Shown here piece after piece: positions 1 to 15,571 of a stretch of 64,000 nucleotides of DNA; the stretch's first letter is position 1; every line of letters starts with the position of its first letter. The notes below the pieces were generated by a model that saw only the letters and a program-made list of their open reading frames with translations, was not told the origin of the DNA and did no database searches. The DNA comes from an uncultured bacterium. Lineage in GTDB: Bacteria > Actinomycetota > Coriobacteriia > Coriobacteriales > Eggerthellaceae. The stretch covers positions 21,155 to 85,154 of the forward strand of contig CALADF010000049.1 of the NCBI GenBank assembly GCA_937890835.1, read 5' to 3'. The translations under genes and the position numbers were made by a program.

Positions 1-97
1 ACGAGGCGGCTGCCTGACCGAGGCGATAGGCCATCTCGCAGGTGAGCTCGGTGTTGGCGACACCGCGCACGCCGTCGGTTCCGAATAAACGTGCCAT
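1..97 (-). CDS. glmM: Phosphoglucosamine mutase, N-terminal fragment (cut by window edge)
   Basis: Only the first 32 codons are present. The protein begins MARLFGTDGVRGVANTEL, the conserved N-terminus of GlmM, which converts glucosamine-6-phosphate to glucosamine-1-phosphate on the way to UDP-GlcNAc and peptidoglycan. The ATG at 97-95 is preceded by a strong GGAGGAAACG ribosome-binding site. The active-site serine loop lies beyond the window edge. hisE lies upstream on the same strand, about 65 bp away. Confidence 0.9.
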   Translation of the reverse strand, partial: MARLFGTDGVRGVANTELTCEMAYRLGQAAAS

Positions 98-162
98 GAT
101 CGTTTCCTCCTTCAGCGCGCGATTTGCGGCGAGCCAAAGCTCGCCGACCCGCGCATCATATA

Positions 163-660
163 TTACTTCCCGCGTTTGACGTGGTCTTCTTTCAGTCGGA
201 TGGCGCCTTCGGGACGCTCATCCGCCGTCATGCGGTTGTTCAGCTCCGCAGCGAACTCGTCAAGCGAGATACCGTATCGCTCGAGAACCACGAGCAAATG
301 ATAAACCACGTCCGCAGCTTCGTAGCGCAGATGATCGACCGCCGATTGGTACTCCTCGGGAAGATCGACCGCGAGCTCGTCGAGCTCGCGGGGTTCATCG
401 CTCGCACTCTCGTAGGCGAACGCCGCAGCGAGCGATGAAACGGCCCACGACTCGACGTCTTTCGCAGCGAGGGCCACCTCGCCCGATTCCTCCATGACCT
501 TCTTCAGCACCATATCGGGCGAAGAGGTGAGGAGCCGGTGCGTGTAGCTCTCGTCGCCGGCATCGCGGCGCGCGGCGATGGTCGCCGCAAGCGTTTCGAG
601 CGTCAACCCTATTTGGGAGCAAGGAGCCGTCTCGCCTTCAGGCACATAGGTTTTGTTCAT
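163..660 (-). CDS. hisE: Phosphoribosyl-ATP pyrophosphatase
   Basis: Second step of histidine biosynthesis: hydrolysis of phosphoribosyl-ATP to phosphoribosyl-AMP. The all-alpha NTP pyrophosphatase signature is visible in two pieces, EESGEVALAAKD near residues 57-68 and YEAADVVYHLLVVLERYG near residues 113-130, which carry the acidic metal ligands. At 165 residues it is longer than the usual 90-110. About 40 residues (roughly 70-110, acidic and alanine-rich) are inserted between the two halves of the active site, and there is an extra N-terminal stretch of about 20 residues. No other his genes are nearby. Ribosome-binding site is weak (GGAAAAG). Identification is firm; the insert is of unknown role. 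Confidence 0.88.
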   Translation of the reverse strand: MNKTYVPEGETAPCSQIGLTLETLAATIAARRDAGDESYTHRLLTSSPDMVLKKVMEESGEVALAAKDVESWAVSSLAAAFAYESASDEPRELDELAVDLPEEYQSAVDHLRYEAADVVYHLLVVLERYGISLDEFAAELNNRMTADERPEGAIRLKEDHVKRGK

Positions 661-712
661 CTTTTCCGTCGCTTTCAGACATAGGGCGACGCACGCGCCG
701 TTCGCGACGGCG

Positions 713-781
713 GAGCGCGTCCCGCCGCCGCGGCAACCCGCGGGGGCCGCCCATCGTGGCAGAGCGCGTTCCGCCGCCGCG
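713..781. repeat. Imperfect 20-bp direct repeat in the hisE-rpoC gap
   Basis: GAGCGCGTCCCGCCGCCGCG at 713-732 recurs at 762-781 with one change (C to T at the ninth base). The starts are 49 bp apart. Apart from this repeat and the rpoC terminator, the 259-bp gap between hisE and rpoC holds no gene that I can support. Confidence 0.5.
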
Positions 782-882
782 AGATCAGCCGTATTTCACG
801 TGCTGCAACATGCGCGCTGCCATCGCAACAGCATCCCGCACGCCGCCCGAACCGCCGGGAGCGCAGCATGCTCTCCCGCATG

Positions 883-912
883 AAAAAAGGGGGCGTGCGG
901 TCGCACGCCCCC
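883..912 (-). terminator. Rho-independent terminator of rpoBC
   Basis: GGGGGCGTGCG (889-899) pairs perfectly with CGCACGCCCCC (902-912). On the minus strand the stem is followed by six T residues (883-888). It sits 8 bp past the rpoC stop codon. Confidence 0.9.
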
Positions 913-919
913 TCAAGGA

Positions 920-5329
<4,410 letters not shown>

Positions 5330-5333
5330 TTAT

Positions 5334-8867
<3,534 letters not shown>

Positions 8868-8921
8868 GAGGCTGTTCCTCCTTCACGCACATCGCAAATC
8901 TGCAAAAAGTTGCAATTTGCT

Positions 8922-8950
8922 AAAATACGACGAATCTGGCAACGAGTCAA
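8922..8950 (-). promoter_or_regulatory. rpoBC promoter
   Basis: On the minus strand TTGACT (8950-8945) and TATTTT (8927-8922) are separated by exactly 17 bp, close to the sigma-70 consensus. The predicted transcript has a leader of about 50 nt with the AAGGAGGA ribosome-binding site. The flanking DNA is strikingly AT-rich for this genome (8890-9000), as expected of a strong promoter. Confidence 0.85.
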
Positions 8951-8993
8951 GAAAAATTTTAAAGAGCTATGGAAATTTTCAGTAGTTTAGGCT

Positions 8994-9022
8994 GAAAAAT
9001 GCCCTTTCAACTGGGCGTTTTC
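8994..9022 (-). terminator. Small terminator upstream of the rpoB promoter
   Basis: GCCC (9001-9004) and GGGC (9013-9016) form a short stem extended by an A-run (8995-8999) and a T-run (9018-9021), so it can work in both directions. It would end transcription from the membrane-protein gene at 9232-10056 before the rpoB promoter. 9023-9231 holds nothing else that I can support. Confidence 0.55.
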
Positions 9023-9231
9023 ACCTTAGGACGACCACTTTGCCAACCCGTGCGCACCCCTCTTTTCGCACGCACGCGCACCTCGACGCAAACGACGAGA
9101 AGCGCTCGGCCGCGATGCCCAGCGCGCCCCCCTTGCGCGCCCGCCCCGACCCGCCGGCGCGCCCTTGCGCTTCCCGCGAAACACCGCAGCACGTGCAAGA
9201 TCTCCGGCTGCGCCCAACGCGAAAAGGGCCG

Positions 9232-10056
9232 CTACTCGCCACCTGTGGCGAGGTAGTCTTCAAGCCCCGGTTCAGCCGAGACGAATATCCCCGTCTCGGG
9301 ATAGTAGGTCAGCCACACCACGCCTTCGGCGGCGGCAACGCCGGCAAGCTCATCGCGGTCGCCCTCCGCCACCGTGATGACGAAGCGATGCCCGTCCGCC
9401 GTCTCGAACGTAAGGTCGAGCTCGTCCTGGCGAAACGCGCTGTAGCGCCCGGTGGCGCGGTCCTCCTCGACGCTCGCAAGCCAGCATAGGTCGGTGCGGG
9501 GGCCGGAGAACAGATCGACGACAGCCGAGCGGGACAGCACCGATCCGACCACGACGCCGAGCAGCACCATGAGAGCGAGCAGCAACGCGATGGCCACGCT
9601 GGAAAGCGACTCGTACTTCGCCGGATGCCTCTTGCTGAACGCGCGGTAGCCGATGATGATCCCCACGCACACCGCCACGATGATCAGCGCCTTCAAGCCG
9701 ACATAGGGCTTCACGCTGTCCGACGCGCCCGCCAGGGCGCCGAGAGCGATGAACGCCGAGCCGACGTAGACGACAGCTGAAAGCGCGAAGCGAAGCGTCT
9801 CGCGCGCGAGCTTGAGCACCGCCTCCCTCGAGAACGCGCCGCGCTTCCCCAGCGCCGAGCGCACGTAGGCGACAAGCACGAAGGCGAACGCAACGCCCAT
9901 GAGCACGAAGCCGGCGGATGCCGACGCGCTGCGAAGCAGGCCGACGAACCCGACCGAGGGAGCCCACTCCCCCAACGCGATGAGCAGAAAGGAGATGGCG
10001 AGAAACACCAGCGCCGCGACGGCCTCGGGTTTTCTCATGCTGGCTTTCGCGCTCAT
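9232..10056 (-). CDS. Hypothetical multi-pass membrane protein with a C-terminal soluble domain
   Basis: 274 residues, family not recognised. Five hydrophobic segments are visible (about 12-32, 40-64, 86-108, 119-138 and 153-174), each long enough to cross the membrane. A soluble domain of about 95 residues follows; it contains a tyrosine- and acid-rich region ending GLEDYLATGGE. The start is chosen at ATG 10056 because GGAGGGGGAGCGGA lies directly before it. It is the last gene before the rpoB promoter and is separated from it by a small terminator. No catalytic motif is visible. Confidence 0.7.
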   Translation of the reverse strand: MSAKASMRKPEAVAALVFLAISFLLIALGEWAPSVGFVGLLRSASASAGFVLMGVAFAFVLVAYVRSALGKRGAFSREAVLKLARETLRFALSAVVYVGSAFIALGALAGASDSVKPYVGLKALIIVAVCVGIIIGYRAFSKRHPAKYESLSSVAIALLLALMVLLGVVVGSVLSRSAVVDLFSGPRTDLCWLASVEEDRATGRYSAFRQDELDLTFETADGHRFVITVAEGDRDELAGVAAAEGVVWLTYYPETGIFVSAEPGLEDYLATGGE

Positions 10057-10127
10057 TCCGCTCCCCCTCCGACAGCTGAGTCATGCTCGGCTGAACTTCT
10101 CAAACGAAGCAATCATTATCGCATCCT

Positions 10128-10229
10128 CTATGCCGAAGGCCAGTTCGCCGGCTGCTCTCGTTCGTTAAGCGGCGGCAGCTGACGCACGATCTCCATGGTC
10201 TTGACGGACACGGTGACGATGCGCTCCAT
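10128..10229 (-). other. Possible short gene remnant
   Basis: A 33-codon frame starting MERIVTVSVKTMEIVRQLPP reads more like protein than the surrounding DNA, but it has no ribosome-binding site (only a run of T precedes the ATG). It may be the tail of a decayed gene. The surrounding 10057-10722 stretch otherwise contains only long GC-rich frames with no protein-like composition, plus the terminator at 10612-10666. Confidence 0.2.
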
Positions 10230-10611
10230 AAAAAAACGCCGAGGGGGGGACGCCACTGGCTCCCGAAAGCCCTTCCCCAAGGAAAGACCAAGCTGATTCG
10301 CTCATGGAAAGAGAGCTATAACCACCCCGTGAACGAATAAGTGCGAGAAGTGGGGCGAACGTGACGGCATTGCAGCGCCGCAGCACACGATGAGCCGATC
10401 CGCAAGGCGCCCGGTTTCACGGAGGGTCGAATCGCACGGGACGAAGTCGCACGAGGCGCATGGTTTCGCGAAAGGCAAACCTGCATCAACCGTCGGGCTC
10501 GCGATCTGAATCGAGGGACTTGCCGCATGCGTTTCGCAAGCCTGAGAAGCGGCAGACAGAAAGCGGGCGAACGCCAGCGCGGCGAAAGACGAGACAACTT
10601 CACGAGGCAAC

Positions 10612-10666
10612 GAAAAACCGCGCCTCCGAACCAAGGGTTCGCCTGTCCAGGGTTCGGGGCGCGGTT
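10612..10666 (-). terminator. Long hairpin terminator after the 10723-11178 gene
   Basis: ACCGCGCCTCCGAACC (10617-10632) pairs with GGTTCGGGGCGCGGT (10651-10665) with one interruption. On the minus strand the stem is followed by a T-run (10613-10617). An internal GGGTTCG/CCAGGGTTCG repeat lies in the loop. Confidence 0.75.
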
Positions 10667-10722
10667 CGTACGCGGCTCGAGCGCGGGCTCAAAAGCGACT
10701 CGGGGCGGAGAGATCCAAAGGC

Positions 10723-11178
10723 CTAGCTCCTGTCGGCGACAACAGGGCATTTGCCCTGATGACCCGTGCGGACGTAGCGCACGACGAAATCGACGCCCGC
10801 CATCATCAGAGCGAAGCCGATGCCGGTGTAGAAAAACGCGATGAACCATTCGGGGACGAGACCGGACATGCGCAGTCCGATGCCGCCGCCCATCATGATG
10901 GCCATCATGATGTAACCCTTCTTGTCGAAGAACAGGAAGAAATTCTTCTTGGGCTCGTCGTAGCCGTAGATGCGATCGGTGTGCTTGGCCACCATCTTGG
11001 TGAACACCTTGGTGTGGAAAACGCCGAACACGGCGGCTGAACCGAGGATGAGCAGGAGGACAAGCCAGCCCCAATCGTTCATGTACGCGTGCACGCCGAG
11101 ATTGAGGATGTTCGCACCCGCGATGAACCAGACGACGCCCGCGATGAGCATGAGCTTTTCGGTGGAAACTTTGAACAT
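10723..11178 (-). CDS. Small hypothetical membrane protein
   Basis: 151 residues, four likely membrane segments (about 9-24, 36-52, 89-105 and 111-131). Start taken at ATG 11178 (MFKVSTEKLMLIAGVVW) because AAGAAGG sits directly upstream; an in-frame upstream extension has no such site. A conserved-looking cytosolic loop reads DRIYGYDEPKKNFFLFFDKK. The C-terminus contains GHQGKCPVVADRS with one cysteine. Function unknown. It has its own terminator. Confidence 0.75.
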   Translation of the reverse strand: MFKVSTEKLMLIAGVVWFIAGANILNLGVHAYMNDWGWLVLLLILGSAAVFGVFHTKVFTKMVAKHTDRIYGYDEPKKNFFLFFDKKGYIMMAIMMGGGIGLRMSGLVPEWFIAFFYTGIGFALMMAGVDFVVRYVRTGHQGKCPVVADRS

Positions 11179-11508
11179 AGCGCCTTCTTTCGAGAAGCCT
11201 GCGCGCTGCGGGTAGCGTCTCGAGGGCGCCGGCAAATACGGGCCTCGAGGCGGATGCCTGCGCCTTCGCGCAAGTCCTTAATCGTTTAACAGCGCCATCC
11301 TACTCCCTCTTGATGGAGCGGTGAACAATGTTCATCTTTTCGACACAACGAAATCGGCGGAAGTTGCAGGAACGCCGGAGGCGCTGGAGACGGTTCGTGG
11401 GTGCGACGCGGGCCCGAACGGCGGGCCGCAGGCCCCGGCGGAACGCGACGCGGCCTCGGCAGCAAGCGGCGCACGGGCAGCGCAAGCCGATCCGAGCGTT
11501 CGAGGCGC

Positions 11509-12045
11509 CTAGCTTCCGTCGCGCATGGCCTTGAGCTTGGCCAGCACATCGCCGGGGATCCGGTCGGCGACGGTGTTCTTGCGCGCCACGCGAGGCGTCT
11601 CGTCAAGACGAGCCTCGTCGTAGTACATGCCCACCTCGTGAGAGAAGCCGTCCGCGCTCATGCGGTCGACCCCTCCCCCGAACACGGTGTCTTGAATGGT
11701 GGCGTCGCTTGTGACCACGAGCGTTTCGATCATGCGCTCGCGGGCGTCGTGCGCAAGCTTCTCGATGACCTTGTCCGCCGACTGACCGGAAGGCGAGAAC
11801 ATGATCTGCACCCCGCCGACCTTCTCCACCTCGCCGCGCGAGAACTCGTTTTGAGCGCCATCGAACACGATGATGGCGCGCCATTCGCGACCAGCGAAGT
11901 TAACCACGTCGTTGATGAGCCGCTCGCGGGCGGCGTTGAACGTGTCGTCGGTGTAGTCGGGACTTTTAATGCGCTTATAGCGGCTTCCCGACCGCAGCAC
12001 GTTGTAACCGTCGACGATCAAGAGCTTCTTTCTCTGTCGCGCCAT
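11509..12045 (-). CDS. YacP-type NYN-domain ribonuclease
   Basis: 178 residues starting MARQRKKLLIVDGYNVLR. The LLIVDGYN motif is the first aspartate site of the NYN (PIN-like) nuclease fold. IIVFDGAQ near residue 57, SADKVIEKL near 90 and VVTSDATIQ near 112 supply the other acidic metal ligands. Members such as Bacillus Rae1/YacP cleave mRNA on the ribosome. It lies 60 bp downstream of an rlmB-type methylase on the same strand, the same pairing as the Firmicutes rlmB-yacP neighbourhood. ATG 12045 is chosen over an upstream TTG because GGAG lies 9 bp before it. Confidence 0.85.
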   Translation of the reverse strand: MARQRKKLLIVDGYNVLRSGSRYKRIKSPDYTDDTFNAARERLINDVVNFAGREWRAIIVFDGAQNEFSRGEVEKVGGVQIMFSPSGQSADKVIEKLAHDARERMIETLVVTSDATIQDTVFGGGVDRMSADGFSHEVGMYYDEARLDETPRVARKNTVADRIPGDVLAKLKAMRDGS

Positions 12046-12105
12046 GTCAACGCGCTCCGCCCATGGAGAGCGCAACGCGGGCGCGCAAGCAGACCTTCGA
12101 CACGT

Positions 12106-12876
12106 CTACCCTCGCAAACCCTCTGCGGCGGTGCGGTTCTGACGCAGCCACTCGTACATGCACGCAGTCGAGGCCTGCGCCACGTTGAGCGAGGAGATGT
12201 CGCCGACCTGGGGCAGCTTCACGCCGAAATCGCAGCTCTCAAGCACGAGTCGGGAAACGCCCTCGCCTTCGTTGCCCATGACCAACACGATACGGCCCTT
12301 CAGGTTAGCGTCCCAAACGTATTCCTGCGCGTGCTCGGTGGCGGCGGCCACCCAAAAGCCCTCCTTCTTCAGGCGATCGAGGCAGGTCGAGATGTTGGCC
12401 ACCTGCGATACGGGGATGTGGGCGATGGCGCCGGCAGAGCTTTTGTACGTCGCGGCGGTCACGTGCGCGGCGCGCTTGTTGGGGATGATGATGCCGCATG
12501 CCCCGACCGACTCCGCGCTGCGGGCGATGGCGCCGAGGTTGCCGGCGTCGGTGAGATGATCGAGCACGACGATGAGAGCACGGCCGTCATGCTCGGCGGC
12601 AGATTTCTCAGCAGCCTCCAAGATGGTGGTCACGTTGACGTAATCGAACGGCTTGGTCTCCGCCATGACGCCCTGATGGCTCCCGCGCTCGGAGATCTCG
12701 TCGAGCTTCTTGCGGGAGATGCTCTTAACGGGAACGTCGTATTTCTTCGCCTTGCGCAAGATGTCGTTGATGAGGCTGTCGCGCTGGACGTTGTCGGCCA
12801 TGAGGATGCACTTCATGGGAACGTGAGTGCGCAGCGCCTCGACGATCGGTCGTTTGCCTTCTATGTAATCTGCCAT
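12106..12876 (-). CDS. rlmB: 23S rRNA (guanosine-2'-O-)-methyltransferase, RlmB-type (SpoU/TrmH family)
   Basis: 256 residues. The N-terminal substrate-binding part (residues 1-80) begins ADYIEGKRPIVEALR. The SPOUT catalytic domain follows with motif 1 LDHLTDAGNLGAIARSAE near 106, motif 2 VMGNEGEGVS near 201 and motif 3 LPQVGDISSLNVAQA near 220, which form the trefoil knot that binds S-adenosylmethionine. The DAGN of motif 1 differs from the common DPxN. A TACACT -10-like element lies at 12939-12934 with no clear -35. yacP is the next gene downstream. Confidence 0.9.
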   Translation of the reverse strand: MADYIEGKRPIVEALRTHVPMKCILMADNVQRDSLINDILRKAKKYDVPVKSISRKKLDEISERGSHQGVMAETKPFDYVNVTTILEAAEKSAAEHDGRALIVVLDHLTDAGNLGAIARSAESVGACGIIIPNKRAAHVTAATYKSSAGAIAHIPVSQVANISTCLDRLKKEGFWVAAATEHAQEYVWDANLKGRIVLVMGNEGEGVSRLVLESCDFGVKLPQVGDISSLNVAQASTACMYEWLRQNRTAAEGLRG

Positions 12877-12961
12877 GTATCAGCCTTTTCAATGGGTTGT
12901 AACTTGAATCTGCTCGTAATCGCACGATCAGCTAGTGTAGCATGCGCCAACCCGGTCCTGT

Positions 12962-14617
12962 CTACTTCCTGCGCCAGATGTCCACGACGATCCACACCGA
13001 CAGCAGAAACGCGCTGACGTAGCCGATGTTCGCCAGCACGGGGACGCCGAGAAAACGCGGCTCCAACGGCGAAAGCGAGAGCAAGCTCGATCCGATGAAC
13101 AATGCCGCCACGATAACCGCGAGCGTGATGCGCGTGAAAATACGGGATAACTTGCGGAAGGGGATGTCGGAACCCATCAGCTCCATGTTCATCTTCAGCT
13201 GCCCGCGCGTGAGCATCTTGAGCGCCTCGCCCGAGTAGTTCGCCGCGTCGAGCGCGCCCGAACCCGATTTACGCAGCGATATCGCTAAATCCTCGATGGC
13301 CTTCGCCAGAACATCGCGCTTATCGGCGCTGCGCCGGACGTGGTCGTTGATGATGGAGACTATGTTCTGATTGCCGATGTAAGGCCCCACCGTCCCCTCC
13401 ACCGCGACGATGCCGCGCGCGACGGTGGTGACGGAGGTGGGAAGCGTCACGCGGCATGCGCGCGTGAGCGCCATGATGTCGTTGAGCATGGCGCCGATGT
13501 CGATCTGGTCGATGTCGATCGAGCCGTAGTCGGCCAGCAAGTCGTCGAGATCGGCGAGAAAGCGCGTGTGATCGATGGTAGCGTTGTCCTTCTGCACCGC
13601 GTAGCGGATAAGCGCCTCTTTGAGCCCCGCGGAGTCCTTCACCCCGACCGCCTTGATGATGTCGCCGAACCCTGCGCGGTCGCGCGTCGACAGACGGCCC
13701 ATGATGCCCAAATCGATGTAGACGATCTGTCCCTCGCGGATGATGAGGTTGCCGGGATGCGGATCGGCGTGGAAGAACCCATGGTCGAGGATCTGGGTGG
13801 CATAGTTGTCAAGCAGCTTAACGCCGATCTCCTCGAGATCGTAGCCGCACGCGATCAGACGGTCGGCGTTGCTGATGGGGATGCCGTCGACATACTCCAT
13901 CACGAGCACGTACTCGGTGCACAAATCGGCATACACCTTCGGCGAGCTGATGAAGCGGCAGTCGGCGTTAAGGCGTGCGAACTCTTCGAGGTTTTCCGCC
14001 TCGCGACGGAAATCGGTCTCCTCGAGGAACGTCGCCCACATCTCCTCGACCACCTCGCGAAGGTCGACGAACTGGTCGTCTTTCATGATATTCGACGCCT
14101 GACGCGCGAGGATACGCATGATGTCGATGTCAAGCGCCATGGTCTCTTTGACCCCGGGGCGTTGGATCTTGATGGCGACATCGTCCCCGCCGCGCAGCTT
14201 GGCGCGGTGAACCTGCGCGAGGCTCGCGCTGCCGAGCGGCGTCGGGTCGATCGACGCGAAGAGCTCCTCACGGCGCTCGTGACCGAATTCGGCGTCGAGC
14301 GCGGCCAGCATGTCCTCGAACGGCAGGGGATCGCACTCCGCTTGAAGCTTGGCGAGCTCATCGCAGTACGCGCGCGGAAGGATCTCGGAGCGGGTCGAGA
14401 GCGTTTGCCCGATTTTCACGAACGACGGGCCGAGATCCTCGAGCATCGCGCGGAACTCCTCGGGAGTCACCGATTTCAAAAGCTTGTGCTTGTTCACGAT
14501 ACGCAGGATCTCGCGAATGCGCGCGCGACGCGTCTTCGGGGACAAGTCGAACCGACCCTCGGGATCGAACTCCCCGGATGAGCTGAATATGTATTTGAGC
14601 AACGTGTTGTCGGCCAT
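12962..14617 (-). CDS. ABC1/UbiB-family atypical protein kinase
   Basis: 551 residues. UbiB-type signatures in order: KxGQ-type motif FVKIGQTLSTR near 66, the alanine-rich loop LGSASLAQVH near 127, AIKIQRPG near 147, EETDFRREAENLE near 195, HADPHPGNL near 281 and IDLGIMG near 299. The usual DFG is DLG here. Two hydrophobic segments at the C-terminus (about 493-512 and 525-545) anchor it in the membrane. Family members support quinone or lipid homeostasis. The phasin-like gene is 126 bp upstream in the same direction. Confidence 0.88.
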   Translation of the reverse strand: MADNTLLKYIFSSSGEFDPEGRFDLSPKTRRARIREILRIVNKHKLLKSVTPEEFRAMLEDLGPSFVKIGQTLSTRSEILPRAYCDELAKLQAECDPLPFEDMLAALDAEFGHERREELFASIDPTPLGSASLAQVHRAKLRGGDDVAIKIQRPGVKETMALDIDIMRILARQASNIMKDDQFVDLREVVEEMWATFLEETDFRREAENLEEFARLNADCRFISSPKVYADLCTEYVLVMEYVDGIPISNADRLIACGYDLEEIGVKLLDNYATQILDHGFFHADPHPGNLIIREGQIVYIDLGIMGRLSTRDRAGFGDIIKAVGVKDSAGLKEALIRYAVQKDNATIDHTRFLADLDDLLADYGSIDIDQIDIGAMLNDIMALTRACRVTLPTSVTTVARGIVAVEGTVGPYIGNQNIVSIINDHVRRSADKRDVLAKAIEDLAISLRKSGSGALDAANYSGEALKMLTRGQLKMNMELMGSDIPFRKLSRIFTRITLAVIVAALFIGSSLLSLSPLEPRFLGVPVLANIGYVSAFLLSVWIVVDIWRRK

Positions 14618-14743
14618 GCAGCACCTCTCAGCGCGCAGTGGGAAACGACGCGGTCGCGCCCCCCTTTTTATACGAAAGCGTCAAACACGCCGAAGACGCG
14701 CGACGCTTTCGTCGATTTCCTCTTGAATGCGCGCGACGTCGGT

Positions 14744-15190
14744 CTAAGCGTCGGTCTTCTCGGCGGCGGAAGCGTCGGCAGCGGCAGGCTCCCCCTCGTT
14801 CGCGCGCTCAGCCGCAGGCTCGGGATTCGCCGCCTGCGCGACCTCCTCAGCGTCGATGTCCGACACGAACGTGGACCCGGGAACCGCGCTTGCACCGCGC
14901 GCGACCTTGTCGACCTCGGCGGCGAGTTCGGCGACGCGCTTCACGAACTCCGCGCGCTCCTCGGGGGTCATCACGGCCATGCGCGCCGAGATAAGGTCGT
15001 CGCGAAGTTCGCCGGTTGCCTCGCTCGCCCGATGAACGAGCTCTGAATTGAGCTGTTTGCCCTGGTCGACGGTTAGCTCGCCTTTCGCGATAAGCTGATC
15101 GACGATCTCCTTGGACTTCTCAGCCCCCATTGCCATAGCACCGATCCCCGCAAGGAAGATATCCTTGAATCCATCTGTGATACCCGACAT
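14744..15190 (-). CDS. Phasin-like coiled-coil protein
   Basis: 148 residues. The N-terminus GFKDIFLAGIGAMAMGAEKS, followed by an amphipathic helix through residue 100, resembles small phasin/PhaI-type proteins that are often found beside ABC1 kinases. The last 45 residues are an acidic alanine- and glutamate-rich tail, probably disordered. Start supported by GGAGGCGCGCC before the ATG. The order with the kinase suggests a shared transcript. It need not bind polyhydroxyalkanoate granules; no PHA genes are visible. Confidence 0.7.
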   Translation of the reverse strand: MSGITDGFKDIFLAGIGAMAMGAEKSKEIVDQLIAKGELTVDQGKQLNSELVHRASEATGELRDDLISARMAVMTPEERAEFVKRVAELAAEVDKVARGASAVPGSTFVSDIDAEEVAQAANPEPAAERANEGEPAAADASAAEKTDA

Positions 15191-15479
15191 GGCGCGCCTC
15201 CGATTCCATCGTTATCCGGCATCTGATCGAGTCGCGTGAAGCACGCGGCTTCCTCATCATGTTACCACCCCGAACCGCCGCGAAAGGCGCGATTTGCGAG
15301 GGCGGATCATCTGCACCACCTCAACACAGCGGCCGCGAAAGCGGGGGCGAGGCGATGCAAGAGAGAGCGGCGGCGGGCGCGACGAAGCGAGGCCGTCGAG
15401 CGAGGCGGGGCGACCGGGCGGCGGAACATCCGGACGGCTGGGCGGGCGGCAGGCGGCAGGCGGGCGGCGGACAACCGAC

Positions 15480-15527
15480 AAAAAAAGACCCGGGGCGGCC
15501 TCGCCGCAAGCGAAACCATCCCGGGTC
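15480..15527 (-). terminator. Terminator after proS
   Basis: GACCCGGG (15487-15494) pairs with CCCGGGTC (15520-15527). On the minus strand the stem is followed by seven T residues (15480-15486). 15191-15479 is GC-rich and holds no gene that I can support. Confidence 0.85.
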
Positions 15528-15571
15528 CGTCATGCGCGACGCGAACGCGACGCGCGCATCTCATCTACAGG

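Noticed and set aside
10302..11074. Several long minus-strand frames in and beside the 10057-10722 gap
   Set aside because: Composition is Arg/Ser/Pro-rich, they overlap a terminator and a clear membrane-protein gene in another frame, and none has a ribosome-binding site.
11322..11334. TGAACAATGTTCA as a LexA (SOS) box
   Set aside because: Actinobacterial LexA sites need four bases between GAAC and GTTC; here there are three. It lies in a gap far from any SOS-like gene.
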